From Archivesica marissinica (taxonomy: Eukaryota; Mollusca; Bivalvia; Venerida; Vesicomyidae), in NCBI GenBank assembly GCA_014843695.1, contig CM026395.1, forward strand, positions 47,646,813 to 47,710,812: DNA of 64,000 bases. Direction: 5' to 3'. Under the pieces are notes generated by a model that was not told the DNA's origin, did no database searches, and saw only the letters and a program-made list of their open reading frames with translations. Each line of letters opens with the position of its first letter. The stretch's first letter is position 1. The translations under genes were made by a program, and so were the position numbers. Positions 1 through 13,347 of this stretch are shown piece by piece.

Positions 1-3000
1 CTGGGTTATCTATTCTCTAGTGTGAGCACTGGGTTATCTATTCTCTAGTGTGTGCACTGGGTTATCTATTCTGTAGTGTGAGCACTGGGTTATCTATTCT
101 GTAGTGTGAGCACTGGGTTATCTATTCTGTAGTGTGTGCACTGGGTTATCTATTCTGTAGTGTGAGCACTGGGTTATCTATTCTGTAGTGTGAGCACTGG
201 GTTATCTATTCTGTAGTGTGAGCACTGGGTTATCTATTATGTAGTGTGTGCACTGGGTTATCTATTCTGTAGTGTGAGCACTGGGTTATCTATTCTGTAG
301 TGTGAGCACTGGGTTATCTATTCTGTAGTGTGAGCACTGGGTTATCTATTCTTTAGTGTGAGCACTGGGTTATCTATTCTCTAGTGTGAGCACTGGGTTA
401 TCTATGCTCTAGTGTGAGCACTGGGTTATCTATTCTGTAGTGTGAGCACTGGGTTATCTATTCTGTAGTGTGTGCACTGGGTTATCTATTCTCTAGTGTG
501 TGCACTGGGTTATCTATTCTCTAGTGTGAGCACTGGGTTATCTATTCTGTAGTGTGAGCACTGGGTTATCTATGCTCTAGTGTGAGCACTGGGTTATCTA
601 TTCTGTAGTGTGAGCACTGGGTTATCTATTCTCTAGTGTGAGCACTGGGTTATCTATTGTCTAGTGTGAGCACTGGGTTATCTATTGTCTAGTGTGAGCA
701 CTGGGTTATCTATTGTCTAGTGTGAGCACTGGGTTATCTATTGTCTAGTGTGAGCACTGGGTTATCTATTCTCTAGTGTGAGCACTGGGTTATCTATTGT
801 CTAGTGTGAGCACTGGGTTATCTATGCTCTAATGTGTGCACTGGGTTATATATGCTCTAGTGTGAGCACTGGGTTATCTATTCTCTAGTGTGAGCACTGG
901 GTTATCTATTCTCTAGTGTGTGCACTGGGTTATCTATTCTGTAGTGTGAGCACTGGGTTATCTATTCTGTAGTGTGAGCACCGGGTTATCTATTCTGTAG
1001 TGTGAGCACTGGGTTATCTATGCTCTAGTGTGAGCACTGGGTTATCTATTCTGTAGTGTGTGCACCGGGTTATCTATTCTCTAGTGTGAGCACTGGGTTA
1101 TCTATTCTGTAGTGTGTGCACTGGGTTATCTATTCTCTAGTGTGTGCACTGGGTTATCTATTCTTTAGTGTGAGCACTGGGTTATCTATTCTCTAGTGTG
1201 TGCACTGGGTTATCTATTCTTTAGTGTGAGCACTGGGTTATCTATTCTGTAGTGTGAGCACTGGGTTATCTATTCTGTAGTGTGAGCACTGGGTTATCTA
1301 TTCTCTAGTGTGAGCACCGGGTTATCTATTCTGTAGTGTGTGCACTGGGTTATCTATTCTTTAGTGTGAGCACTGGGTTATCTATTCTCTAGTGTGTGCA
1401 CTGGGTTATCTATTCTGTAGTGTGAGCACTGGGTTATCTATTCTGTAGTGTGAGCACTGGGTTATCTATTGTCTAGTGTGAGCACTGGTTTTATTGTCTA
1501 GTGTGAGCACTGGGTTATCTATTGTCTAGTGTGAGCACTGGTTATCTATTGTCTAGTGTGAGCACTGGGTTATCTATTGTCTAGTGTGAGCACTGGGTTA
1601 TCTATTCTCTAGTGTGAGCACTGGGTTATCTATTGTCTAGTGTGAGCACTGGGTTATCTATGCTCAATGTGTGCATGGTTTTTGCTCTAGTGTGAGCACT
1701 GGGTTATATTCTCTAGTGTGAGCACTGGGTTATCTATTCTGTAGTGTGAGCACTGGGTTATCTATTCTCTAGTGTGAGCACTGGGTTATCTATTCTGTAG
1801 TGTGAGCACTGGGTTATCTATTCTGTAGTGTGAGCACTGGGTTATCTATTCTCTAGTGTGAGCACTGGGTTATCTATTCTCTAGTGTGAGCACTGGGTTA
1901 TCTATTCTGTAGTGTGTGCACTGGGTTATCTATTCTGTAGTGTGAGCACTGGGTTATCTATTCTCTAGTGTGTGCACTGGGTTATCTATTCTGTAGTGTG
2001 AGCACTGGGTTATCTATTCTCTAGTGTGAGCACTGGGTTATCTATTCTGTAGTGTGTGCACTGGGTTATCTATTCTGTAGTGTGAGCACTGGGTTATCTA
2101 TTCTGTAGTGTGAGCACTGGGTTATCTATTCTCTAGTGTGAGCACTGGGTTATCTATTCTCTAGTGTGTGCACTGGGTTATCTATTCTCTAGTGTGAGCA
2201 CTGGGTTATCTATTCTGTAGTGTGAGCACTGGGTTATCTATTCTGTAGTGTGCACCGGGTTATTATTCTCTAGTGTGAGCACTGGGTTATCTATTCTGTA
2301 GTGTGAGCACTGGGTTATCTATGCTCTAGTGTGAGCACTGGGTTATCTATTCTGTAGTGTGAGCACTGGGTTATCTATTCTGTAGTGTGAGCACGTTATC
2401 TATTCTCTAGTGTGAGCACCGGGTTCTATTCTCTAGTGTGAGCACTGGGTTATCTATTCTCTAGTGTGAGCACTGGGTTATCTATTCTCTAGTGTGAGCA
2501 CTGGGTTATCTATTCTGTAGTGTGTGCACTGGGTTATCTATTCTGTAGTGTGAGCACTGGGTTATCTATTCTCTAGTGTGAGCACTGGGTTATCTATTCT
2601 GTAGTGTGAGCACTGGGTTATCTATTCTCTAGTGTGAGCACTGGGTTATCTATTCTGTAGTGTGAGCACTGGGTTATCTATTCTGTAGTGTGAGCACTGG
2701 GTTATCTATTCTGTAGTGTGAGCACTGGGTTATCTATTCTCTAGTGTGAGCACTGGGTTATCTATTCTCTAGTGTGTGCACTGGGTTATCTATTCTGTAG
2801 TGTGAGCACTGGGTTATCTATTCTGTAGTGTGAGCACCGGGTTATCTAGTCTGTAGTGTGAGCACTGGGTTATCTATTCTGTAGTGTGAGCACTGGGTTA
2901 TCTATGCTCTAGTGTGAGCACTGGGTTATCTATTCTGTAGTGTGTGCACCGGGTTATCTATTCTCTAGTGTGAGCACTGGGTTATCTATTCTCTAGTGTG

Positions 3001-6000
3001 AGCACTGGGTTATCTATTCTCTAGTGTGTGCTCTGGGTTATCTATTCTCTAGTGTGTGCACTGGGTTATCTATTCTGTAGTGTGTGCACTGGGTTATCTA
3101 TTCTGTAGTGTGAGCACTGGGTTATCTATTCTGTAGTGTGAGCACCGGGTTATCTATTCTGTAGTGTGAGCACTGGGTTATCTATTCTGTAGTGTGTGCA
3201 CCGGGTTATCTATTCTCTAGTGTGAGCACTGGGTTATCTATTCTCTAGTGTGAGCACTGGGTTATCTATTCTGTAGTGTGAGCACTGGGTTATCTATTCT
3301 GTAGTGTGAGCACTGGGTTATCTATGCTCTAGTGTGAGCACTGGGTTATCTATTCTGTAGTGTGTGCACTGGGTTATCTATTCTGTAGTGTGAGCACTGG
3401 GTTATCTATTCTCTAGTGTGAGCACTGGGTTATCTATTCTCTAGTGTGAGCACTGGGTTATCTATTCTGTAGTGTGAGCACTGGGTTATCTATGCTCTAG
3501 TGTGAGCACTGGGTTATCTATTCTGTAGTGTGAGCACTGGGTTATCTATTCTGTAGTGTGAGCACTGGGTTATCTATTCTGTAGTGTGAGCACTGGGTTA
3601 TCTATTCTCTAGTGTGAGCACTGGGTTATCTATTCTGTAGTGTGAGCACTGGGTTATCTATTCTGTAGTGTGAGCACTGGGTTATCTATTCTCTAGTGTG
3701 TGCACTGGGTTATCTATTCTGTAGTGTGAGCACTGGGTTATCTATTCTGTAGTGTGAGCACTGGGTTATCTATTCTCTAGTGTGAGCACTGGGTTATCTA
3801 TTCTGTAGTGTGAGCACTGGGTTATCTATGCTCTAGTGTGAGCACTGGGTTATCTATTCTGTAGTGTGAGCACTGGGTTATCTATTCTCTAGTGTGAGCA
3901 CTGGGTTATCTATTCTCTAGTGTGAGCACTGGGTTATCTATTCTCTAGTGTGTGCACTGGGTTATCTATTCTGTAGTATGAGCACTGGGTTATCTATTCT
4001 CTAGTGTGAGCACTGGGTTATCTATTCTCTAGTGTGAGCACTGGGTTATCTATGCTCTAGTGTGAGCACTGGGTTATCTATTCTCTAGTGTGTGCACTGG
4101 GTTATCTATTCTGTAGTGTGAGCACTGGGTTATCTATTCTCTAGTGTGAGCACTGGGTTATCTATTCTCTAGTGTGAGCACTGGGTTATCTATTCTGTAG
4201 TGTGAGCACTGGGTTATCTATTCTCTAGTGTGAGCACTGGGTTATCTATTCTCTAGTGTGAGCACTGGGTTATCTATTCTCTAGTGTGAGCACTGGGTTA
4301 TCTATTCTCTAGTGTGAGCACTGGGTTATCTATTCTGTAGTGTGAGCACTGGGTTATCTATTCTCTAGTGTGAGCACTGGGTTATCTATTGTCTAGTGTG
4401 AGCACTGGGTTATCTATTGTCTAGTGTGAGCACTGGGTTATCTATTGTCTAGTGTGAGCACTGGGTTATCTATTCTCTAGTGTGAGCACTGGGTTATCTA
4501 TGCTCTAGTGTGAGCACTGGGTTATCTATTCTCTAGTGTGTGCACTGGGTTATCTATTCTCTAGTGTGAGCACTGGGTTATCTATTCTCTAGTGTGAGCA
4601 CTGGGTTATCTATTCTCTAGTGTGAGCACTGGGTTATCTATTCTGTAGTGTGAGCACTGGGTTATCTATTCTCTAGTGTGAGCACTGGGTTATCTATTCT
4701 GTAGTGTGAGCACTGGGTTATCTATTCTGTAGTGTGAGCACTGGGTTATCTATTCTCTAGTGTGAGCACTGGGTTATCTATTCTGTAGTGTGAGCACTGG
4801 GTTATCTATTCTGTAGTGTGAGCACTGGGTTATCTATTCTCTAGTGTGAGCACTGGGTTATCTATTCTCTAGTGTGAGCACTGGGTTATCTATTGTCTAG
4901 TGTGAGCACTGGGTTATCTATTCTCTAGTGTGAGCACTGGGTTATCTATTCTGTTTCTCTAGTGTGAGCACTGGGTTATCTATTCTCTAGTGTGAGCACT
5001 GGGTTATCTATTCTGTAGTGTGAGCACTGGGTTATCTATTCTCTAGTGTGAGCACTGGGTTATCTATTCTCTAGTGTGAGCACTGGGTTATCTATTCTGT
5101 AGTGTGAGCACTGGGTTATCTATTCTCTAGTGTGAGCACTGGGTTATCTATTCTGTAGTGTGAGCACTGGGTTATCTATTCTGTAGTGTGAGCACTGGGT
5201 TATCTATTCTCTAGTGTGAGCACTGGGTTATCTATTCTCTAGTGTGTGCACTGGGTTATCTATTCTGTAGTGTGAGCACTGGGTTATCTATTCTCTAGTG
5301 TGAGCACTGGGTTATCTATTCTGTAGTGTGAGCACTGGGTTATCTATTCTGTAGTGTGAGCACTGGGTTATCTATTCTGTAGTGTGAGCACTGGGTTATC
5401 TATTCTCTAGTGTGTGCACTGGGTTATCTATTCTCTAGTGTGAGCACTGGGTTATCTATTCTGTAGTGTGAGCACTGGGTTATCTATTCTGTAGTGTGAG
5501 CACTGGGTTATCTATTCTGTAGTGTGAGCACTGGGTTATCTATTCTCTAGTGTGAGCACTGGGTTATCTATTCTGTAGTGTGAGCACTGGGTTATCTATG
5601 CTCTAGTGTGAGCACTGGGTTATCTATTCTGTAGTGTGAGCACTGGGTTATCTATTCTGTAGTGGGGTTTTTTTCTAGTGTGAGCACTGGGTTATCTATT
5701 CTCTAGTGTGAGCACTGGGTTATCTATTCTCTAGTGTGAGCACTGGGTTATCTATTCTGTAGTGTGAGCACTGGGTTATCTATTCTGTAGTGTGAGCACT
5801 GGGTTATCTATTCTGTAGTGTGAGCACTGGGTTATCTATTCTGTAGTGTGAGCACTGGGTTATCTATTCTCTAGTGTGAGCACTGGGTTATCTATTCTGT
5901 AGTGTGAGCACTGGGTTATCTATTCTGTAGTGTGAGCACTGGGTTATCTATTCTGTAGTGTGAGCACTGGGTTATCTATTCTCTAGTGTGAGCACTGGGT

Positions 6001-7103
6001 TATCTATTCTCTAGTGTGTGCACTGGGTTATCTATTCTCTAGTGTGAGCACTGGGTTATCTATTCTGTAGTGTGAGCACTGGGTTATCTATTCTGTAGTG
6101 TGAGCACTGGGTTATCTATTCTGTAGTGTGAGCACTGGGTTATCTATTCTCTAGTGTGAGCACTGGGTTATCTATTCTGTAGTGTGAGCACTGGGTTATC
6201 TATTCTCTAGTGTGAGCACTGGGTTATCTATTCTCTAGTGTGAGCACTGGGTTATCTATTCTGTAGTGTGAGCACTGGGTTATCTATTCTGTAGTGTGAG
6301 CACTGGGTTATCTATTCTGTAGTGTGAGCACTGGGTTATCTATTCTCTAGTGTGAGCACTGGGTTATCTATTCTGTAGTGTGAGCACTGGGTTATCTATT
6401 CTGTAGTGTGAGCACTGGGTTATCTATTCTGTAGTGTGAGCACTGGGTTATCTATTCTGTAGTGTGAGCACTGGGTTATCTATTCTGTAGTGTGAGCACT
6501 GGGTTATCTATTCTGTAGTGTGAGCACTGGGTTATCTATTCTCTAGTGTGAGCACTGGGTTATCTATTCTGTAGTGTGTGTACTGGGTTATCTATTCTGT
6601 AGTGTGAGCACTGGGTTATCTATTCTGTAGTGTGTGCACTGGGTTATCTATTCTCTAGTGTGAGCACTGGGTTATCTATTCTGTAGTGTGAGCACTGGGT
6701 TATCTATTCTGTAGTGTGTGCACTGGGTTATCTATTCTGTAGTGTGAGCACTGGGTTATCTATTCTGTAGTGTGTGCACTGGGTTATCTATTCTGTAGTG
6801 TGAGCACTGGGTTATCTATGCTCTAGTGTGTGCACTGGGTTATCTATTCTCTAGTGTGAGCACTGGGTTATCTATTCTGTAGTGTGAGCACTGGGTTATC
6901 TATTCTGTAGTGTGTGCACTGGGTTATCTATTCTGTAGTGTGAGCACTGGGTTATCTATTCTGTAGTGTGAGCACTGGGTTATCTATTCTGTAGTGTGTG
7001 CACTGGGTTATCTATTCTCTAGTGTGTGCACTGGGTTATCTATTATCTAGTGTGTGCACTGGGTTATCTATTCTCTAGTGTGAGCACTGGGTTATCTATT
7101 CTC
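1..7103. repeat. 28-bp minisatellite, about 250 units, left edge outside window
   Basis: Head-to-tail 28-bp units whose core is GGGTTATCTATTCTGTAGTG followed by TGAGCACT. Units vary mainly at a few positions (CTC, CTG, GTC or GCTC before TAG; TGAG or TGTG), so the array reads like a string of a few unit types. A run of GTC-type units at 640-800 recurs at 1,450-1,640 with small deletions, suggesting a higher-order duplication. The array starts about 30 bases past the stop codon of the left HSPA12-like gene. The right arm has only one unit (47,018-47,042). Confidence 0.97.
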
Positions 7104-7136
7104 TAGTAACCGTTCAACTTGGTTCTTCAGCAGGAT

Positions 7137-8209
7137 TTATTCCAAATTGTCGAACGTTGCCTGTGTCTGTTTACGAGTTGTGTTATGAACAGCTGTGACC
7201 TCCAATTCAGTCCCTCCCAACATAAGCTGTACTGTGGCACTGCCAATGTTGCCACTTTTGTCACGACAGTCAACGGTGACGTTTCCAATATAAACACACC
7301 CTTTTTCATCTACAAATGCCGGATGTTTTCTCGGGGATGCATACAGTTGTGTTGTGAAATTGTGTTCAGTGTTGATTGGACAATATGATTTTCCCGCTGA
7401 CGGTTCTTCTGATGACACCTGTTGTCCAACCTCTATCAATGTATCAAAGCAGCCACTAACTTTCTGTTTACCATCTACTATCAAACTCTTCCGGGTAGAG
7501 TGAATCGCTGGATCAAATAGTTTGTAGCAATTTAAGCCGTACGTATATTTTGCAATTCGCGACGTAATAACAGTATTGTTATGTCCACAGATGACTGCCC
7601 CTTTTAGTACTACAAGGCCTGCCTCGCACGGTATTACTAACCCCATATTTGGAAAGGCTCTCCGTACTGCATCTTGCAACATTAGAGATTCGGAGAACCC
7701 GCCAACCATTAATATTGATGTAGCACACTGTGCCACCGGATCTTTAAATAGTGTTTCGAGGTGCTCCATAATTTTGCTGGTTGTCTTGATAAACAATGAT
7801 TTCACAATCTGTGCATCGACTCTCATCTTGCCCCCATGGCCAGGAAACGTTATCTTGCCTATTAACGATGGATTGGTCTTAACAGCATCTTCAATGTCCT
7901 CGTTGTTAACAGATCTGTATATTTCAAATAGGGAACTGGGTATGTTAAACGTGACCCTTGAGTCCAGGTCTGGTTGGACTGTTCGCTTCTTAACCTCAAA
8001 TTCTCTAAGAAGATCCATGTAAGAATCGGTGTTGTCTTCTCGGAATTGTTTCATCACATCTGGACCAGTTTTACCCAACTTGTCCTCTATGAAAACTAGG
8101 AACGCCTCGTCAATAGTTGTTCCACCCCAGGCGCCTCCATTTGCTTTACAAAGCTCTCGAAGTTTACCACCGGACAGAACCTCGTGAACTGTTATATCAA
8201 TAGTCCCAC
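7137..8209 (-). CDS. HSPA12-like HSP70, left copy, exon 4 (C-terminal part of the ATPase domain to stop)
   Basis: Last exon of a heat-shock-70 family gene of the HSPA12 type, an ATP-binding chaperone-like protein. The acceptor CTGCAG directly precedes GTGGGACTATTG, so the join to exon 3 completes the phosphate-2 motif DAGGGTID. Further on, ILMVGGFSES is the family's adenosine-binding segment and EAGLVVLKGAVICGH follows it. The exon is 1,073 nt (split codon plus 357 codons including stop) and open to TAA at 7,137. The usual proline-arginine-glutamate-alanine step reads P-C-E-A here, a small deviation. The region between 8,210 and 8,465 that stays open in this frame is intron. The right-arm copy is at 46,014-46,986 and is broken; this exon is the intact one. 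Family call is firm; whether the whole gene works is doubtful because exon 2 is damaged. Confidence 0.85.
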
Positions 8210-8243
8210 CTGCAGACAATGAAACATTTATAAACCGTATGTA

Positions 8244-8439
8244 CAGTCTACGTCCGATATGTCGAATTCCGTCGGACCCAACAAAATACTTCGACATAAC
8301 CAAAGTTTGACTTAACGAATTTTGATATAAACGGAGCCAGTTATATGTAAAATGATTGTGTCTGAACGGGACTTTGGTCCGACTTCGAGATAACCGGAGA
8401 ATTCGACATAAACGACTTTGACATAACGGATGTAGACTG
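8244..8439. mobile_element. MITE with terminal inverted repeats and TA target duplication (left arm)
   Basis: A 196-bp non-coding element begins CAGTCTACGTCCG and ends CGGATGTAGACTG, inverted repeats of each other with one mismatch, flanked on both sides by TA. Internal sequence is rich in GTCGAA/TTCGAC blocks, as in pogo/Tigger-type non-autonomous elements (inference). It lies in intron 3 of the HSPA12-like gene. The same element is at the matching place in the right arm (41,610-41,801), so it was there before the inverted duplication. Confidence 0.75.
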
Positions 8440-8638
8440 TATGTCATATTGATATTTTGAGTCATGCAATGTCATTGAATTGTGCCTGCGAACTATTATT
8501 TAACTGTGTATGTTGCCAGACGGTGCAAGTATGGTCAGTGGGTATTACTCCAATACATATACTTTTTATATGTGTGACATTTCTGTTACTACTTGTTAAA
8601 TATTTACAAACGAATATATTGATTGTCAATAAACACAC

Positions 8639-8795
8639 CTCCTGCATCCATTACCAGATATTTCGACTGTGGCTGGAAACACGTAACTTTGGTTTTCCCG
8701 GAACAATGCATCTTTTCAACAGGTATGTATTTACAAAACACAGATGCTGCCTCCGGCTCAAGTGCTAGAATAAGACGCTCTCCAGGTATTCCAGC
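8639..8795 (-). CDS. HSPA12-like HSP70, left copy, exon 3
   Basis: A 157-nt internal exon bounded by a TATTACAG acceptor and a GAG|GTGTGT donor. It encodes the segment AGIPGERLILALEPEAAS, typical of HSP70 and especially HSPA12 ATPase domains, and ends inside the phosphate-2 motif (MDAGG). It is phase 0 on its 5' side and leaves one base for exon 4. The right-arm equivalent (41,254-41,410) has the same length and splice sites, so this exon is preserved in both copies. Confidence 0.82.
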
Positions 8796-8949
8796 CTGTA
8801 ATAAAATTTATACATGTATGCATAGCCGGATCACAGCAATTGAAAAACGATACCCATCTTTCTTACGTCTATTTATCGTCGCTACCGGTTGTCCGTATGA
8901 GCGACGCCTCTTCAAGATATAAGTCATTTTAGATGTTTGGTGGATAGTG

Positions 8950-9105
8950 CAATGACACAGACAGAGAACCATTACATAGTCCCCTCTGGTTCTTTTACGT
9001 AAACAGTGTAAAACACCGACATGAGACCACCTCGGTCAGACGGGTGATCGAACCTGCGACCCCTGAGTTCGCAGTCAAACGTGTTAACTACTGGACTAGT
9101 GACCC
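8950..9105 (-). mobile_element. tRNA-headed SINE (family B), left arm
   Basis: Read on the minus strand it has a tRNA-like head with an A-box-like segment (AGTCCAGTAGTTAACACG) and a B-box-like segment (GCAGGTTCGATCACCC), then a body containing GTAAAAGAACCAGAGGGGAC. A copy in the same intron of the right arm (40,926-41,098) has an extra TTAGATGAGACATAAAA, missing here. Class is clear; family name is not assigned. Confidence 0.65.
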
Positions 9106-9294
9106 ATCTGAAAATTACAACGTATTGATTTCCTACAAAGCTGTGAACAATACAGTTTATGTCTTTTTCACAAATGACAAGGTACACTTGCAAAATTGCA
9201 TTAATAGCCGACTCATTTCCATCTGCATGCAAACCGTTTTAGAATCATAAGACATTGATGCTGTACTATAACGCTTCTGTCTTGTAGTTGTCAC

Positions 9295-11770
9295 TGTACA
9301 ACTACACAATTCACTGTACAACCACACACTTCACTGTACAACAACACAATTCACTGTACAACTACACAATTCACTGTACAACTACACAATTCACTGTACA
9401 ACCACACAATTCACTGTACAACCACACACTTCACTGAACAACTACACAATTCACTGTACAACTATACAATTCACTGTACAACAACACAATTCACTGTACA
9501 ACCACACAATTCACTGTACAACTATACAATTCACTGTACAACAACACAATTCACTGTACAACTATACAATTCACTGTACAACTACACAATTCACTGTACA
9601 ACCACACAATTCACTGTACAACAACACAATTCACTGTACAACCACACACTTCACTGTACAACTATACAATTCACTGTACAACCACACACTTCACTGTACA
9701 ACTATACAATTCACTGTACAACTACACAATTCACTGTACAACCACACAATTCACTGTACAACAACACAATTCACTGTACAACTATACAATTCACTGTACA
9801 ACCACACAATTCATTGTACAACCACACATTTCACTATACAACTATACAATTCACTGTACAACTATAAAATTCACTGTACAACAACATAATTCACTGTACA
9901 ACCACACAATTCACTGTACAACTATACAATTCACTGTACAACCACACAATTCACTGTACAACTATACAATTCACTGTACAACTACACATTTCACTGTACA
10001 ACTACACAATTCACTGTACAACTACACAATTCACTGTACAACCATACAATTCACTGTACAACAACACAATTCACTGTACAACTATACAATTCACTGTACA
10101 ACTATACAATTCACTGTACAACCACACAATTCACTGTACAACCACACAATTCACTGTACAACTATACAATTCACTGTACAACTACACAATTCATTGTACA
10201 ACCACACAATACTGTACAACCACACAATACTGTACAACCACATAATACTGTACAACCACACAATTCACTGTACAACTATACAATACTGTACAACTATACA
10301 ATACTGTACAACTATACATATACTGTACAACTATACAATACTGTACAACTATACATTTACTGTACAACTATACATATACTGTACAACTATACAATACTGT
10401 ACAACTATACATATACTGTACAACTATACAATACTGTACAACTATACAATCACTGTACAACTATACAATACTGTACAACTATACAATACTGTACAACTAT
10501 ACATATACTGTACAACTATACAATACTGTACAACTATACATATACTGTACAACTATACAATACTGTACAACTATACATTTCACTGTACAACTATACATAT
10601 ACTGTACAACTATACATATACTGTACAACTATACATATACTGTACAACTATACAATCACTGTACAACTATACAATACTGTACAACTATACAATCACTGTA
10701 CAACTATACATATACTGTACAACTATACATATACTGTACAACTATACATATACTGTACAACTATACAATACTGTACAACTATACATATACTGTACAACTA
10801 TACAATTAACTGTACAACTATACATATACTGTACAACTATACAATACTGTACAACTATACAATACTGTACAACTACATATACTGTACAACTATACAATTC
10901 ACTGTACAACTACACAATTCTGTACAACCACACAATACTGTACAACCACACAATACTGTACAACCACACAATTCACTGTACAACCACACAATACTGTACA
11001 ACTATACAATACTGTACAACTACTGTACAACTATACAATTCACTGTACAACTACACAATTCACTGTACAACCATACAATTCACTGTACAACTACTGTACA
11101 AACTGTACAACTATACAATACTGTACAACAACATACTGTCAACTATACATACTGTACAACTAACAATACTGTACAACTATACATATACTGTACAACTATA
11201 CAATACTGTACAACTATACAATACTGTACAACTATACAATACTGTACAACTATACATATACTGTACAACAACAATCTGTACAACTATACAATACTGTACA
11301 ACTATACAATACTGTACAACTATACATATACTGTACAACTATACAATACTGTACAACTATACAATACTGTACAACTATACATACTGTACAACTACACAAT
11401 TCACTGTACAACTATACAATTCACTGTACAACCACACAATTCACTGTACAACTATACAATTCACTGTACAGCTACACAATTCACTGTACAACCACACAAT
11501 TCACTGTACAACCACACAATGTACTGTACAACATACAATACTGTACAACAACATACTGTACAACAACATACTGTACAACTATACAATACTGTACAACTAA
11601 CAATATGTACAATATCATGTACAACAACATCATGTACAACTAACAATATGTACAACTAACAAGCACATTTCACTGTACAACCACACAATGTACTGTACAA
11701 CCGCACATTTCACTGTACAACTACACAATTCACTGTACAGCCACACAATTCACTGTACAACCACACAATT
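9295..11770. repeat. 20-bp minisatellite, expanded left-arm array
   Basis: Units of 20 bp, ACTGTACAACTATACAATTC with C/T and C/A variants, run from 9,295 to about 10,190. They change to shorter 18/19-bp units ending ATAC or ATACATA from about 10,195 to 11,390, then return to 20 bp with several irregular units. Long open frames here are repeat artefacts. The right arm has about 40 units (39,943-40,738) without the shortened variant. It lies in intron 2 of the HSPA12-like gene. Confidence 0.95.
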
Positions 11771-12200
11771 ACGACACAAACGTAGATAGATTTGTTTTAA
11801 ATCAAAGCAAGCTATTTACAAAGTACGCTATCTGAAAAGTAGCCATTTCCAAACAGACACTCATACCTACATGCTTCAAACGGGGTAGAAAACCGTACCA
11901 TTATACATTGTAATTCCATGAACAGTTCAGTTTATGTATATTTAACCAGTATCAACATGAACACTACATTGTTCGAGTGATGTGAATTATACTGACGCCA
12001 TACTTCTTATAAACACAACTAACTTTAATATAACAAGAAATATCACAGTACGTTATGAATGCCCCCACACTAGTCGAAGTAGTTACAGCGCGGACTGGAA
12101 ATATAACTAGAACGGACGGACTACCAATTAGCATGGTATGTAGGATGCTTGTACTTATTCTTTCATATAGATATTGCAATATGCAACATAATTAATTGGA

Positions 12201-12298
12201 AACATACAACTAATGTATCGGATGCTTTGTCCACTCCAGTATATACTGAAACATACAACTAATGTATCGGATGCTTTGTCCACTCCAGTATATACTGA
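12201..12298. repeat. 49-bp tandem duplication
   Basis: Two adjacent nearly identical 49-bp copies, each starting AACATACAACTAATGTATCG. The right arm has a single copy near 38,715-38,765, so this doubling happened in the left arm only. Confidence 0.85.
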
Positions 12299-12921
12299 AA
12301 TGGTAAAGGGTATACAGGGTAGCAACATATACAACTATTTAAATGTTTGGCCTAAAATTATGAAAACATGTCAAATGACTCTCTTGATCGCTGTGCACTC
12401 AAACCGTGCAATACACCGTGTCACATAGATACAGTGACAAAAGCAAATACACGTGCAGTAGAATGATTGCATATGTCAAGGTCGTCAACGCATCTTGTCA
12501 TATAATTTATTGATACTCTTGAGGTAAGCACATGTAACTTTCCGCTATTATCATTGAATTTGAAGCACTTGCAATCATGGTACGGCTGGTGGAAGTTCAG
12601 AGGGGTCAGGTTATTGTATTTCTAATGCAAGGTTAAAGGCTACAATAAGGTTGCTATGCAGTTTAGTGAGAATGTTTCCACGATAGAATGGCTTGTCCAT
12701 CGTCAAACTGCATGGGTTGTCGACCAACCGCGATCGCGCCCGTAGGTAACGTGTTCGTCGCGACGTCAAGACAGGACTATTGGTCTGCCCATGTGCGTAC
12801 TCGCCACGCTACTATCACTGAAACAGCTGTTAAATACGGTAGCAATTCATAATCGCCACATTCATCCCATAACTGTAAGGAATGGATTGCGCGAGGATTG
12901 CAAGCACGTCGTCCGTACGTT

Positions 12922-13074
12922 TTGCAGCCTGGGTTCGATCCTCGGACCGGGAAGTATGTGAGGTGGTACAGTGGTCGTCAGATCGGGCAGGTAGGTTTTC
13001 TCCTGGTACTCCGGTTTCCTCCCACATGAATGGCCACAGTTACGCTTTCATGTGCGCCAACGAGAGTGATTAAT
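12922..13074 (+). mobile_element. tRNA-headed SINE (family A), 5' truncated, left arm
   Basis: Contains the B-box-like GGGTTCGATCC and a body with TCCTGGTACTCCGGTTTCCT, ending in GCCAACGAGAGTGATTAA. The right-arm copy (37,983-37,789) has the whole tRNA-like head. Here the first half of the head and roughly 150-200 bp next to it are deleted at about 12,922. Confidence 0.65.
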
Positions 13075-13145
13075 ATCAGATGTTAATGATTCGCAATCGT
13101 TGTAAAATAAATAAAGTATATACTATCATTATTATGAAAACTAAC

Positions 13146-13347
13146 CTGTTCTGCTGCCGTTCTCATGAACTTTTTCGCTCCGTCACTCCATATTGCAGGT
13201 ACCGTAAGGACCCATCGAATGTCTCCAATATCTAAACCGCCAATCAGCTTGTCCGCACACGACTTCATAAGGAGTTCTTTCAGGTAACGAATTGCGGCAG
13301 CAAACACATCCATTGCAAGCATTTCTTTTCCCATTTCGTCCCGAATC
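13146..13347 (-). pseudogene. HSPA12-like HSP70, left copy, exon 2 lacking its 5' end
   Basis: Encodes the HSP70 stretch from EMGKEMLAMDVFAAAIRYLK through WVLTVPAIWSDGAKKFMR to AAEQ, followed by a good donor (CAG|GTTAGT) at 13,146. Homology to the right copy stops abruptly at 13,347. There the acceptor and about 20 coding bases are replaced by the 28-bp minisatellite (13,348-13,510), apparently by a deletion that joined the repeat to the exon. No replacement acceptor is obvious, so correct splicing to exon 1 seems impossible unless a cryptic site is used. The ATPase-domain residues that remain are intact. Confidence 0.78.

Noticed and set aside
1..7103. 28-bp direct repeats as a CRISPR array
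   Set aside because: Units are contiguous with no unique spacers, and the setting is an intron-containing nuclear genome.
7576..8022. 148-aa plus-strand ORF and its counterpart at 46,198-46,629 on the minus strand
   Set aside because: Exact antisense shadows of the conserved HSPA12 exon 4.
8457..8922. Short ORFs near HSPA12 exon 3 (and 41,094-41,592)
   Set aside because: Antisense to exon 3 plus intron; no independent coding signal.
10194..11600. 468-aa ORF of repeated YNYTILYN
   Set aside because: It is a translation of the 20/18/19-bp minisatellite; no start context or non-repeat domain.
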